36,068 bases of DNA from CAMCYM01 sp964405405 (GCA_964405405.1 CAYONT010000019.1:1-36068); one strand, 5' to 3'. Counted from the stretch's first letter, positions 14,632-23,463 are shown. Numbers and translations: made by a program. Notes: generated from the sequence alone by a model not told the origin.

Positions 14632-15735
14632 TCAGGGACCAAACATCTTTCCGTAACCCTTCCAGAGGATGGCCAATTCTTGTTTGGCTAGATCGCGGAG
14701 TGAGAAGGGTTCGAGGATTTGGCCGGCACCAGCATACGAAAAAACAGCACGGACAAAATCCAAATCAGGGATGCTCTGAAAAGTCCAAATCTTCCCACCT
14801 GCACTGGCTTCGGGCTTCCCAACCGGTCGAAGACCTGCGAGTTTTGTCTCTGAATGAAATGCGTCTTCCGCAAACCAAACGCGAATTTCCTCAGCTTCGG
14901 GTCTACCCAAAAATCCAGAATTGGTTCGACTCTGAACTCGGATGGCCTGTGCTGCTTGCAAGGAGGAGAACAAGGTGGAAGGGAGTGCCGTTTCCGTTCT
15001 TTCCTGGACGTTCCAGTCTGAGATGTCGCAAAGAGAAATTCCCCAAAATGGAACACCGTCGTGGGTCGGACCTCCAAATGTTGAATCCCCCGAGACCGTT
15101 ACCCCCCAGAGCTTCCAACCCACAGGTCCTGGTGTCAACATCAAGGGATACCCCTCTAAGAACTGGGAGGGTGGATTCCATGATTTGACCTTGAACCTCA
15201 CTTGCAGGCCATGGGTCAATGCCTCAAGCGCAAAATCGAGGGACTTTCCCGAGTCACCCTCTCCTTGAACCCATCTTGAAACATCCGGCTTGTGGGGAGA
15301 GGATGAACCTCCGAATTGCCACCGGAGTTTCGAAATGGTCTCACGCAGGCCACCTGTTCGATCCTGAAGAGCCACCTCTTCCAATGCGGTTAAACAACGC
15401 TGGAGCCGTGTCCATTCTCCTGCACGTAAGCGATTTCGTCGAATGCGCATGCCTGCCTCTGCATAGCAATAATAGGCGCGCTTTGCTCTGCTCAGTTTCT
15501 TGACACGTACACCGTAGATTGCCTGTAAATCCTGGATGTCCTTCTCCAGGGTACGCATGGCAATGGGGGCAGCAGCTTTATCGGCTTCCCTCAACCGCTT
15601 GTTGACATGTCGAAGCAAATCTTCCTTGAAGAGAGGGGGTTCTGGCAATCGCTCTCCCTCGTCGTAGGAGAAAACTTCATCTAGTGCCAAGTATCGGACT
15701 TGGGTAAGCAAGGGCAAGTCGATGGCCATCTTCAT
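14632..15735 (-). CDS. WYL-domain transcriptional regulator
   Basis: A 367-residue regulator. The N-terminal winged-helix region (about 1-85) includes RYLALDEVFSYDEG and RTLEKDIQDLQAIYGV, the recognition-helix style of the DeoR/YafY type. The middle WYL domain (about 165-280) follows. The C-terminal WCX extension ends in VRAVFSYAGAGQILEPFS. The eponymous WYL triplet appears as WKL (VGWKLWGV), so ligand binding may differ. The frame extends 6 bp to a TTG, but the ATG at 15735 is preferred. It follows the DUF5723 gene by 54 bp, and TATTTTCG lies in the gap, so it may be transcribed with the envelope operon or alone. It is a plausible regulator of that operon. Confidence 0.85.
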   Translation of the reverse strand: MKMAIDLPLLTQVRYLALDEVFSYDEGERLPEPPLFKEDLLRHVNKRLREADKAAAPIAMRTLEKDIQDLQAIYGVRVKKLSRAKRAYYCYAEAGMRIRRNRLRAGEWTRLQRCLTALEEVALQDRTGGLRETISKLRWQFGGSSSPHKPDVSRWVQGEGDSGKSLDFALEALTHGLQVRFKVKSWNPPSQFLEGYPLMLTPGPVGWKLWGVTVSGDSTFGGPTHDGVPFWGISLCDISDWNVQERTETALPSTLFSSLQAAQAIRVQSRTNSGFLGRPEAEEIRVWFAEDAFHSETKLAGLRPVGKPEASAGGKIWTFQSIPDLDFVRAVFSYAGAGQILEPFSLRDLAKQELAILWKGYGKMFGP

Positions 15736-15789
15736 TCGCAATCGGGGTGCGAAAATAGTCCATTTTCTATGAGATGCCAGTCTGTGGGT

Positions 15790-17241
15790 TCATTCCTTTT
15801 TTTTTCTGAGGACGAACTGCAGACCCGTATGGAACTGGATGAATTCGGCGTGGTAAGGGAAGAGAAGACGTGTGCTTCCCCCACCCATTGGGTCTTGCCA
15901 TTCGAATGCCACCATGCGACTTACGAGGAGATTATCGATGGAAACATACCATTGCACTGGGCCGATTTGGATGCTCCCGGCAGTCCCGAGGGCAAATGTC
16001 TTTTGATCATCCATGGAACCAACAAGGCTCCATCCGCCTCTCCCCTTCTCGTGGTAGAAGGCAATGCCCAAAAAGGATCTTTGCGCTGGAGATTCAACAA
16101 TGGGGGACCATTGCATCTGAACGGCTACCCCACCCTTTCCTGCTTCAGTTTGATAGAGTTCGTTTCGATGTTGCAACCGAAGCGTCCATGGAAGTCGGGT
16201 GGTAAATCCCGAATATTCTTTTGACCATTGAGCCATAGAATCAGCTCGATTCAAGAAGGCTTCCCCCCAACCTGCTATTGAATCCTGTGAAAGGTCTTCC
16301 TCATCGAGGATGTCCCCCAATTGAATTCCATCAAAACGCCATTCACTCGGCTCCAAATTGAAAACCACCGGATCTGACTTCCAGAAAATCCTGCCCCAAT
16401 CCACCAAATGAAGGGAGGTAGCAAGCCCAGGCTTCGCCCTCCATTCGATTCCCACATCCAAGCCCCAACCTGGATTTCTGGCCTCCCAAATCTGATGGAT
16501 TCCCGGAAGATCCGATGATGTGCTGTCTGTCGTTGCATCCCAAAGAGCAGAAAGGTTGCTCGTTTCCAAAGCGCCTGTGCCTGACATCGTCCAAGCATAG
16601 GTGGTGCTGTCTGTTCTCCATTCCCATTCCACATCTCTGAGCCCTGCAAACTGAAGCCCTAGAATGCCCTTCATCCGAATTCCAGAAGACCAATGCTCAT
16701 CCCAAGTACGATGCCAAAGAACCCCTCCTTCCAAGTGCTGCTGGAACTGAAAGTTCAATCCTCCCCCGTTGATGACCCCTCCATGGAGCTCCCATTGGGC
16801 ATTCCCGGTCCAAGGCAGAGAAAGGAAATCACCAGGCAGCCCCACCCCGATATGCATGGCATGTCGAACCGATATCCCCCAATAATCCCGTTGGTCTCTA
16901 CCGGCAGAAAAACCGAGCGAGAGCAACTCAAGAGACTGCCGGTATCCCAAGCGGTTGCTCTCCTCCAAATCCTCCAGAAATCGTTGCGGCTGAAAAACCC
17001 CGTGCCCATCAACCTCTTCAAACCACATCCCTGGATGAAACCAATCGTTTTCGAGCTGAATATGGATAGACGACATGCCGAAAGGTGCAAAGTGAGCTCG
17101 AATCGCAGGTCTGCTCCCCGGTAAGAGGTGGCTGTGCTGTGGAACGGATCGCAACAACGACAGAGCAAAATCATCCTGGGCTTGAGCTGCGACTGCTGAG
17201 AGAATTCCCAGAGACCATGACAAGTACTTCGCGAACTTCAT
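15790..17241 (-). CDS. DUF5723 family outer-membrane beta-barrel protein
   Basis: A 483-residue protein with a signal peptide (MKFAKYLSWSLGILSAVAAQA, cleaved before QDD). Many amphipathic, Trp- and Gly-rich beta-strand segments follow, with a terminal strand FIQFHTGLQFVLRKK. The opening (SLLRSVPQHSHLLPG, then FGMSSIHIQLEN) resembles DUF5723, a PorV/FadL-like barrel family of Bacteroidota. The ATG overlaps the stop of the upstream lipoprotein gene (ATGA), so the two are translationally coupled and probably made in equal amounts. That suggests a barrel-lipoprotein pair. The function is unknown. Confidence 0.78.
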   Translation of the reverse strand: MKFAKYLSWSLGILSAVAAQAQDDFALSLLRSVPQHSHLLPGSRPAIRAHFAPFGMSSIHIQLENDWFHPGMWFEEVDGHGVFQPQRFLEDLEESNRLGYRQSLELLSLGFSAGRDQRDYWGISVRHAMHIGVGLPGDFLSLPWTGNAQWELHGGVINGGGLNFQFQQHLEGGVLWHRTWDEHWSSGIRMKGILGLQFAGLRDVEWEWRTDSTTYAWTMSGTGALETSNLSALWDATTDSTSSDLPGIHQIWEARNPGWGLDVGIEWRAKPGLATSLHLVDWGRIFWKSDPVVFNLEPSEWRFDGIQLGDILDEEDLSQDSIAGWGEAFLNRADSMAQWSKEYSGFTTRLPWTLRLQHRNELYQTEAGKGGVAVQMQWSPIVESPAQRSFLGIAFYHEKGRGGWSLVGSMDDQKTFALGTAGSIQIGPVQWYVSIDNLLVSRMVAFEWQDPMGGGSTRLLFPYHAEFIQFHTGLQFVLRKKKE

Positions 17242-18893
17242 GGGTTCAAATCAAGTGCTACCCGCAACGCGAATTGAAGCTCGAGGGCATCCTCTGGATA
17301 GAATCGAACGTCCCACTGGGATTCAGCGCCTTGGGTTGAAGTTGCCGCCCGGATGACCAAATGCTCAATCCCACTGTTCATCCACAACTGTGCTTGCTCC
17401 CTGTCGATTTCAATGTCCAGTGTCTGCAGGCCCGGTTCAACCACCCGGCCAAAGTTGGGATCCCCAGGCGTCAAACTTCCATCCAATTGTCCCCCCGTCA
17501 ACAACATTCCTTCCTCCAAAAAAAGGGAATCCACTGGCTGGAAGGCTTCATTCAAAAACAACATTTGAGCCGTTAAGGAGAGAGGTAGTCCATTTCGCGA
17601 CTGGATACGCAATGTAACGGAAGCGACGTCTGTCCAATCCAGAGGGTCTTGAAGTGCATCCTCCAATGCATTGGATATCTCCAAGTTCAAGGTGTCTTGC
17701 AGCATGAAACCGGAAGCATATCCGTACAAGGGAAACCGCAACTTCCCCCTCGCCACGAGGGAAGAATTGCGCGCAATAAAGTTGGGACCGGCCCCACCTG
17801 GGTTGGGTTGAACGAACCCCGTCCAATCAGCGGAAGTGGGTTTCAAATCGATCAGGCTGGAAAACGCTGGGTCAGTCCCCGTGTTGTCAATCGAATGGAC
17901 CGTGAGCGCAGAAAGTCCCAAACCAGGAGATGCCGCTATCCATGGGGGAGACTCAATTTGCCAACCTCCAGCCGGGGTTCCTACGCCTTCATGCCAGAAG
18001 ACCAGATCAGTCAAACCCCAACCGATCGAGATTCCTGTGCTGTTCTCTATTTCTAGGTCGATGCTTGGGTCAGCGATGTGCAGAATGCCTCCAGGCCCCC
18101 AATCGAAAACGGGAATGACTGTCGAAGCGGAAAACGCAATGGGTGCCGGAGCCCCCGCTGAGCCTGTCATCCAATCCCAACCCTCCCAATCCCATGTTCC
18201 CGAGAGCTCGACGCCATCACCTGCTGACACCAAATTGCCATTCGAAGTCATCGAAATCAGCGCCTCAAAAGGAATTCCATCCATCTGATTTCCAGGGATC
18301 TGTAAAATGCAACCAGCCAGGGGTATCTCCCATTGATAGTCTCCAGGAGTCGACCAACTGGTTTGCGCCACCAAGGGCTCCCCATTCTGGATGATGAAGG
18401 GAAATTGCAAGGCCAAATCCAAAGGAACACCAAGCGTGTAGGTCACATTCACAAGAAGAGATCCACCATCAAAATGGAGTTCTTCCAGAAACATCCCTTC
18501 CGGAAAATCGAGAGGAATGGAGCCTGAAAGAGGCAATTGGAAAACCACACCCGGGGGAAGCCCATTGAATGCAGAAGCTGAAGCAGCATCCAAACTCTGT
18601 TCCCAATTCCAATCCGAACTCGGGAGGGTCCAGAGCGCATCTGCTGAGTAAGTGAACAAGTCGAATGGCTTGATCCACTCCCAATTCCCCGTGATGGGCT
18701 CCGATTGAATGCCCACGGATTCCAACCAAGGTTGTGCATTCATCAAAGTCAGTTTTCCTCCACCCAATGGTATTCCCCATTCGGATGTATTGCTCCCCCA
18801 GTCTGTCTCCTCATCCAGCGCAAACCGATCGCGAACACATCCATTACCGAGCAACGGCAAAAGCAAGACACCCAACCTGATTGTTCTCTTCAT
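17238..18893 (-). CDS. Large Trp-rich hypothetical lipoprotein
   Basis: A 551-residue lipoprotein with signal MKRTIRLGVLLLPLLGNGC, where Cys19 is the lipobox residue. The mature part is acidic and rich in Trp, Gly, Pro and beta-strand-type repeats (LSGTWDWEGWDWMTG, PVFDWGPGGILHI). No catalytic motif is visible. I do not recognise a named family. Similar lipoproteins sit beside DUF5723-type barrels in other Bacteroidota, but I cannot confirm that here. It starts 7 bp after the stop of the choice-of-anchor B gene and ends overlapping the start of the DUF5723 gene. An upstream in-frame extension to 19028 would overlap the previous gene and is rejected. Confidence 0.72.
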   Translation of the reverse strand: MKRTIRLGVLLLPLLGNGCVRDRFALDEETDWGSNTSEWGIPLGGGKLTLMNAQPWLESVGIQSEPITGNWEWIKPFDLFTYSADALWTLPSSDWNWEQSLDAASASAFNGLPPGVVFQLPLSGSIPLDFPEGMFLEELHFDGGSLLVNVTYTLGVPLDLALQFPFIIQNGEPLVAQTSWSTPGDYQWEIPLAGCILQIPGNQMDGIPFEALISMTSNGNLVSAGDGVELSGTWDWEGWDWMTGSAGAPAPIAFSASTVIPVFDWGPGGILHIADPSIDLEIENSTGISIGWGLTDLVFWHEGVGTPAGGWQIESPPWIAASPGLGLSALTVHSIDNTGTDPAFSSLIDLKPTSADWTGFVQPNPGGAGPNFIARNSSLVARGKLRFPLYGYASGFMLQDTLNLEISNALEDALQDPLDWTDVASVTLRIQSRNGLPLSLTAQMLFLNEAFQPVDSLFLEEGMLLTGGQLDGSLTPGDPNFGRVVEPGLQTLDIEIDREQAQLWMNSGIEHLVIRAATSTQGAESQWDVRFYPEDALELQFALRVALDLNP

Positions 18894-18900
18894 CCTTGGG

Positions 18901-20361
18901 TTATTGCGGTTCACAAGCCTCCCCAAACGCGGCCAATACCGCCAGCATATCTGCCACAGATACCACACCATCCCCAGTAATGTCAGCTGGACAAGCTGCA
19001 TTTCCCGCGTAGTAAATGCAACTTCCATCCTCCACTACTGCCTGATCATTGAAATTCAACGCCGCTGCATCCGTACATCCAGCTGCCAAACAGCTTCCAT
19101 CATCCCATGTTGCGGTTGGATTGTAATTGCCTGCAAATGAATAGGTGCAACCCGGAATGATAACCTCAGGCTCATTCCAAATCTCATCCGAAGGACGTAG
19201 GATATACAGGTGGGTCATGGTGCTAACCGCCACATTTCCTGATGGGAAATAGGGATAAACACTCCATGCCCCCTGGAACTGGGCTGCATCTGACTCTGGG
19301 TTGGTGTCGAAGTAACCCATCAACTCCAGAGAACCTTCAGCTGCATGCGCAAGGTCCAAGATTCTCAATCCGCTGAGGTAATTGGCTTGGTACAACCGAG
19401 AACCCCGAACGTAGTTGTTGTGGTCAATGGCCGCGACGGGGGCTTGAAAAACCCCAGCGACAAAAGGTGCATCCAAGTCCTCCACATTTACGATGTAGGT
19501 GCGCGTAGGCACCCCAAAATTCATTTCATCCAGTTCGTCATTGACATAGAGAAATCGATGGTCTTCAGAGAACCAACCTTGGTGGGTATACCCCAATTGA
19601 TTATAAACCAAACTCGAAACAGGAACGATGTCTGATTTCACCGTGGCATCAACGATGTGTAGCCCGTTGTATCCATTGAAACATGCTACAATTTCTCGTC
19701 CCACGTAATCGGTATCGGGTCCATGGTAAATCACCGGATGTGCATCATGGGTATAGTATGTATCATAAGAACCCGCAATGACTGGTTGACCAGCATTGCT
19801 CAAATCAAACACATGAAGCCCCCCGTTGAAGGTATTGGAACCCACCGCATAACCAAATCCAGATTCTTCATTGATGATGACATTGTGGGCTTTTCCAAAG
19901 GCATTGTACACTTGGTTCGCAACCAGAAGCGTTGTCGATCCTTGAGGCAACCCCGGTAGGATGTTCAAATCCAGAATTTGCATTCCATGACCTGATGCCT
20001 CGGAAACGACGTATGCGTGGTGACCAAAAACCTTGATGTCGCGCCACAAACTGCTCACAGTGTTCGTTGGCAGATTGGCTATGTACCGAATGTCCAAGGG
20101 ATTTGTGATGTCCACAATGGCGGTCCCATTGGCCCGGCCGTACAGAACAAATTCCCTCCCTGAATTGGGATCCACCCATCCCCAACAGTCGTTTCCATTC
20201 GCCCCCCCTCCCAATTCCGCCAATGGCTTGACCGACATCAAGTCGACACCATCGCAAGCGTGGTCACCAGCAAAACCATCACAATCACATGTTATTTGGG
20301 CTACCCCTTCCAACCCGGAGAACAAAACACCCAAAAGAATGGTAAGCCATCCGTGTGACAT
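18901..20361 (-). CDS. Secreted choice-of-anchor B (LVIVD repeat) protein with C-terminal Cys repeats
   Basis: A 486-residue secreted protein with a signal peptide (MSHGWLTILLGVLFSGLEGVAQ). The body (about 40-385) consists of LVIVD-type beta-propeller repeats, visible as GTAIVDITNP, GMQILDLN, GLHVFDLSN, GLHIVDATV and GLRILDLAH. The choice-of-anchor B signature includes AHNVIINEESG. The C-terminus has two Cys-bounded repeats of form GCT..A.N(Y/F)N..A...DGSC and then a dockerin/EF-hand-like DITGDGVVSVADMLAVLAAF segment. No type IX sorting domain is evident, so the surface attachment mode is unclear. An ATG at 20367 is an equally possible start. First gene of a four-gene minus-strand operon. Confidence 0.85.
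   Translation of the reverse strand: MSHGWLTILLGVLFSGLEGVAQITCDCDGFAGDHACDGVDLMSVKPLAELGGGANGNDCWGWVDPNSGREFVLYGRANGTAIVDITNPLDIRYIANLPTNTVSSLWRDIKVFGHHAYVVSEASGHGMQILDLNILPGLPQGSTTLLVANQVYNAFGKAHNVIINEESGFGYAVGSNTFNGGLHVFDLSNAGQPVIAGSYDTYYTHDAHPVIYHGPDTDYVGREIVACFNGYNGLHIVDATVKSDIVPVSSLVYNQLGYTHQGWFSEDHRFLYVNDELDEMNFGVPTRTYIVNVEDLDAPFVAGVFQAPVAAIDHNNYVRGSRLYQANYLSGLRILDLAHAAEGSLELMGYFDTNPESDAAQFQGAWSVYPYFPSGNVAVSTMTHLYILRPSDEIWNEPEVIIPGCTYSFAGNYNPTATWDDGSCLAAGCTDAAALNFNDQAVVEDGSCIYYAGNAACPADITGDGVVSVADMLAVLAAFGEACEPQ
18905..19152 (-). repeat. Two DGSC-type Cys repeats plus a dockerin-like calcium loop
   Basis: Within the choice-of-anchor B protein, GCTYSFAGNYNPTATWDDGSC-type and GCTDAAALNFNDQAVVEDGSC-type units follow each other (19021-19152). 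They are then followed by CPADITGDGVVSVADM (18905-18990), in which the D-x-T/D-x-D-G spacing suggests a calcium-binding loop. These modules are common at the ends of secreted Bacteroidota proteins. Confidence 0.6.
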
Positions 20362-20434
20362 CAGCATTGACTGTATTTTCCACAAGATACAAAAACCGAG
20401 TGGAATGCGCGCAGACGCCTTGGGGCCGAAGAAT

Positions 20435-21466
20435 TCAATCTTGGATGTCCTCCATCCCAGAAGAAACATTTTGCCACTCCGGTCCGCCTAAATCCTCCGA
20501 ATATCGCTTGGAGTCTACGAACTTATTCCTTTCTGAATTGCGCTCCGGTCTGCTGCCATTTCCGTTCCGAGCAATGGGTGTGGTGCGACGATTGGACTTC
20601 AAGCCCTCAAGTAGCCAAGTGGCTTCAGGTTTTGCAATCAACCGAGCGTTGTTGTAAGCCATTTCTAGGGTAAGCAGATGCTCACCGATGTACCTCCCAT
20701 TCTCATCCAAACGAACCGAAAGGGCTGCGTCCACTTCACGAGGATTGAACAATGCAAGCGGGAGCAACAAGTTAACGACGCGGTCCTTCGCATGCCATTG
20801 AGGGACCGCTGTTTTGTAGTCGCTGTGTACACGATCCATGGCTTGCTCCAAGGCTACTTCGGCAGCTCCGACCATGTAATCCAGTGCATCGTACGCAGAT
20901 TCCATCTCCTCTCTGAATGCCTCATAGCGTGCCTGAGCGTCCTCACGTTCCAAGCCAACCACATTGGGAATGAAATACTTTCCATCCAAAGCATGTTCCA
21001 AAAATGGCCGAGGAATTCGCTTCAAGTGATCTAGGAAAAGCGCTCGCCAATTGCAACGGGGCGCGCCCTTTCTGGGATCATAAAGCAAATCGGACAGGTT
21101 CTCTACAAACCTTACCCGATGGGGCAGGGTGTCAAAATCGGTTACCAAGAGTTCTCCAAGTCCCTTCCGATTCTGGATGCCAAAACCCCGAAAGAACCAA
21201 GCCTGTGCGTCGGGTCGTTCGTTCTTTGCAAAAACCGCAAAGATGGGCTCGAACTGCCCGTTGGTAAGTCCGGTGTTGAATGCGGCATATGAACCATCTC
21301 TCGAAGTAACGATGAGTCCGTCGTCATATACCTTTTCAAACATGTGGTTGAAATAGCTCTTCAACACCCGATGCGCCCGACCCCAAGGTTCTGGTTCAGC
21401 AAATTGACTGAGCTTTTCAATGGGTTGAGGGTAATTGGGTACAAAGGCAAAATCGAACAGCTTCAT
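20435..21466 (-). CDS. DUF3825 domain-containing protein
   Basis: A 343-residue cytoplasmic protein. The family-like core includes YFNHMFEKVYDDG, GSYAAFNTGLTNGQFEPIFAVF, WFFRGFG and SDLLYDPRKG, as in DUF3825. The C-terminal 60 residues (from about 283) are Arg/Asn/Ser-rich and probably disordered. No enzymatic motif is obvious and no function is established for the domain. The start at 21466 (MKLFDFAFVPNYPQ) is preferred over 21505, because the longer version adds a hydrophobic stretch and runs into the promoter region. Upstream, TTTG and TATACTTA are spaced about 17 nt apart and could serve as a promoter. The gene is on the same strand as the TPM genes but separated by about 100 bp. Confidence 0.75.
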   Translation of the reverse strand: MKLFDFAFVPNYPQPIEKLSQFAEPEPWGRAHRVLKSYFNHMFEKVYDDGLIVTSRDGSYAAFNTGLTNGQFEPIFAVFAKNERPDAQAWFFRGFGIQNRKGLGELLVTDFDTLPHRVRFVENLSDLLYDPRKGAPRCNWRALFLDHLKRIPRPFLEHALDGKYFIPNVVGLEREDAQARYEAFREEMESAYDALDYMVGAAEVALEQAMDRVHSDYKTAVPQWHAKDRVVNLLLPLALFNPREVDAALSVRLDENGRYIGEHLLTLEMAYNNARLIAKPEATWLLEGLKSNRRTTPIARNGNGSRPERNSERNKFVDSKRYSEDLGGPEWQNVSSGMEDIQD

Positions 21467-21563
21467 AGCAGGAGCGGTAAGTATAAACAGTATAAAAAAA
21501 GACAAACCGAGGCCAAATGGGCCGCCAAAAATAACCGAAATTCAGGTTGAAGCAACTTGCTCG

Positions 21564-22376
21564 TCAGAATCGCCCTCCAGCTCCTCCCCCTCCGAAACCA
21601 CCTCCTCCAAAACCTCCAAAGCCGCCCCCGCCACCTCCTCTTCCACCGCCGCCAGTAAAATGGTTGTATGACCCACTGTGCCTCAAGAAGCCACCCAGAA
21701 ACAACACCAGAGACAGCCAAAAACCGGTGCCATTCCGGCTTCGTTCGTCCCGCCAAGCCAGAGCAAAAACGATCAGCGGGATCAGGATGAAAACCACAAA
21801 AGGAAGGATCAATTGTTTCCGATACTCCCATTTGTTACGCTCCATTTGGTAGTCTTGTGCAGAGATTTCACCCGCTGCTAAACTCTGGAGAACGGGAAGT
21901 CCCAAATTCAAACCACCCATCCAGTCTCTGTCCGCGAAGTAGGGAATCATTTGGTCCACAATTTCACGGACCAAAGCATCAGGTATGGCACCTTCCAATC
22001 CGTAACCGATGGCGATAAAGACCTCACCGGACACCACCCCGTTCCTCGGTTTGATGACCACGACCATTCCGTTGTCGACGTCACCTCGTCCAACCCCAAA
22101 ACCATGTCCAATCGCCGTGGCAAACATCTCCGGCTCCATGCCACAAAAATCCGGATGGGTCACCACGAGCAGGACGTTGCTGGTGGAATCTGTGAACGAC
22201 TGCAAGGAATACAAAAGCTCCGCCTCCTCACGTGGTGACAACAAATCAGCGGCGTCGATCACAAACTCCCGATCCCGGGGAGGCTCAATGCATCCGTAAG
22301 GCAAGGTCTGAGCACCTACATGGAAAATGACCAAAAAACACCATCCCCATGCAATCAACACCGCTAAAAATCTCAT
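21564..22376 (-). CDS. TPM domain protein with glycine-rich C-terminal tail
   Basis: A 270-residue membrane protein. A signal sequence (MRFLAVLIAWGWCFLVIFHVGAQ) is followed by a TPM (TLP18.3/Psb32/MOLO-1) domain at about 30-160, with VIDAADLLSPREEAELLYSL and ESFT-like segments. A membrane helix pair follows (LILPFVVFILIPLIVFALAW and FWLSLVLFLGGFL). The tail is almost pure Gly with Phe and Arg. This is the usual layout of the TPM protein encoded beside LemA in Bacteroidota. The ATG at 22376, 3 bp after the previous stop, is preferred to 22394, which overlaps it. Proposed roles in membrane quality control are not established. Confidence 0.88.
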   Translation of the reverse strand: MRFLAVLIAWGWCFLVIFHVGAQTLPYGCIEPPRDREFVIDAADLLSPREEAELLYSLQSFTDSTSNVLLVVTHPDFCGMEPEMFATAIGHGFGVGRGDVDNGMVVVIKPRNGVVSGEVFIAIGYGLEGAIPDALVREIVDQMIPYFADRDWMGGLNLGLPVLQSLAAGEISAQDYQMERNKWEYRKQLILPFVVFILIPLIVFALAWRDERSRNGTGFWLSLVLFLGGFLRHSGSYNHFTGGGGRGGGGGGFGGFGGGGFGGGGAGGRF

Positions 22377-22381
22377 TGGAT

Positions 22382-22822
22382 TCAACCCTCCCATGATACT
22401 TCGTCCGTGAGTTCATTGCCTTGACCCTCTGCGGCTGGGAAATGTGCTTCAAGCGCTTGGCCACAGACTCGAATCGCGGATTCCAGCCCCAACAAGAAGT
22501 CTCCCTTCTGGAAACATCCAATGCCTTCCTGGTAAATCTTTTCCCAAAAATCCGCTCCAACCACCCTGTGGATGCCCACATCGCCCAAGACAGCGAACTT
22601 CCTATCCTTCAGAGCGAGGTAAAGCAATACCCCATTGCGTTGCGCTGTCTTGTCCATTCTCAACTTGTGAAAAATGAATGCCGCGTGGTCGAGGACATCT
22701 TCCCGGCAATGGGCTTCCAGGTGAACCCGAATCTCACCGGAAGTGCGAAGTTCAGCTTGTTCTACGGCAGACCTCAGTCGAGCGAGATCCTCCGGAGAAG
22801 GTGACCAATGAACTCCAGGCAT
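22382..22822 (-). CDS. TPM domain-containing protein, cytoplasmic form
   Basis: A 146-residue protein consisting of little more than one TPM domain: SAVEQAELRTSGEIRVHLEA, then NGVLLYLALKDRKFAVLGDVGIH. No signal peptide and no membrane helix are visible. Its ATG overlaps the lemA stop (TAATG), and the next TPM gene begins 5 bp after its stop, so the three genes form a tightly coupled operon. The three are typically found together, suggesting one complex or pathway at the membrane whose task is not settled. Confidence 0.88.
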   Translation of the reverse strand: MPGVHWSPSPEDLARLRSAVEQAELRTSGEIRVHLEAHCREDVLDHAAFIFHKLRMDKTAQRNGVLLYLALKDRKFAVLGDVGIHRVVGADFWEKIYQEGIGCFQKGDFLLGLESAIRVCGQALEAHFPAAEGQGNELTDEVSWEG

Positions 22823-23409
22823 TATTCGAAGGACACCTGGGGAGCTTCGGCTGCTGCGTCAGCAGATTCGAAGTACGATTTGGACTCGAAACCGAATGCC
22901 CCCGCCCACAAGCTTCCAGGGAATCGGCGCACCTTTCCATTGTGTGTCTTCACCACCTCATTGTAGCGCGTACGAGCCACCGTAATCCTATTTTCCGTGC
23001 CCTCGAGTTGTGCTTGTAAATCCCGGAAATTCGCATTTGCCTTGAGATCGGGATATTGCTCAGCATAACCCATGAGTCCGCGAAGGGCGCCTGCAACCAC
23101 CGTATTTTGACGGTCAAATGCAGCATTGTCTCCATCAGGACCTGCTTGTTTCATTGCCCCCAACGCTGCGGCCCGTGCTTCGGTCACTGCCACAAGGGTG
23201 CCTTGCTCAAAGTCTGCATAACCTTGAACCGTTTCTACCAAATTGGGAATCAAGTCGAATCGGCGCTGGTATTGGGCCTCGACATCCGCCCATGCAGCTT
23301 CCACTCCCTCCTCCGAAGCCACCAAGCCATTGTAGCTTGCAACCGCATTCCATCCGAGCAAAACCAACAATCCCAGGGGGATGGCCCAAAACAGTACCGA
23401 TTTGTTCAT
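22822..23409 (-). CDS. lemA: LemA family protein
   Basis: A 195-residue LemA protein. One N-terminal membrane helix (VLFWAIPLGLLVLLGWNAV, about 5-23) is followed by a long helical domain with family motifs: YNGLVASEEGVEAAWADVEA, YQRRFDLIPNLVETVQGYA and ENRITVARTRYNEVV. FGFESKSYFESADAA ends the conserved part. The helix anchors it in the inner membrane with the domain outside. First gene of the LemA-TPM-TPM operon. It is divergent from fhs with only 60 bp between start codons. Its ATG is 4 nt after TAGATTTG, a perfect -7 box. Confidence 0.95.
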   Translation of the reverse strand: MNKSVLFWAIPLGLLVLLGWNAVASYNGLVASEEGVEAAWADVEAQYQRRFDLIPNLVETVQGYADFEQGTLVAVTEARAAALGAMKQAGPDGDNAAFDRQNTVVAGALRGLMGYAEQYPDLKANANFRDLQAQLEGTENRITVARTRYNEVVKTHNGKVRRFPGSLWAGAFGFESKSYFESADAAAEAPQVSFE

Positions 23410-23413
23410 GTTG

Positions 23414-23421
23414 CAAATCTA
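23414..23421 (-). promoter_or_regulatory. -7 promoter box of lemA
   Basis: Minus-strand TAGATTTG matches TAnnTTTG and is 4 nt from the lemA ATG, which predicts a leaderless transcript. The -33 region is weak. It lies within the 60-bp divergent interval shared with fhs. Confidence 0.6.
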
Positions 23422-23435
23422 GGCCCACATGCAAG

Positions 23436-23463
23436 TTGAAGCCGGCCCCCCGTGTTAATTTTG
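23436..23463 (+). promoter_or_regulatory. Promoter of fhs (TTG-N17-TAATTTTG)
   Basis: TTG at 23436-23438, 17 nt, then TAATTTTG at 23456-23463. Both elements match the Bacteroidota consensus. The ATG of fhs begins 6 nt later at 23470, so the mRNA is likely leaderless or nearly so. Confidence 0.7.

Noticed and set aside
21435..21671. Ser/Pro/Lys-rich plus-strand frame
   Set aside because: It is the complement of the glycine-rich tail of the TPM protein, which explains its low complexity.
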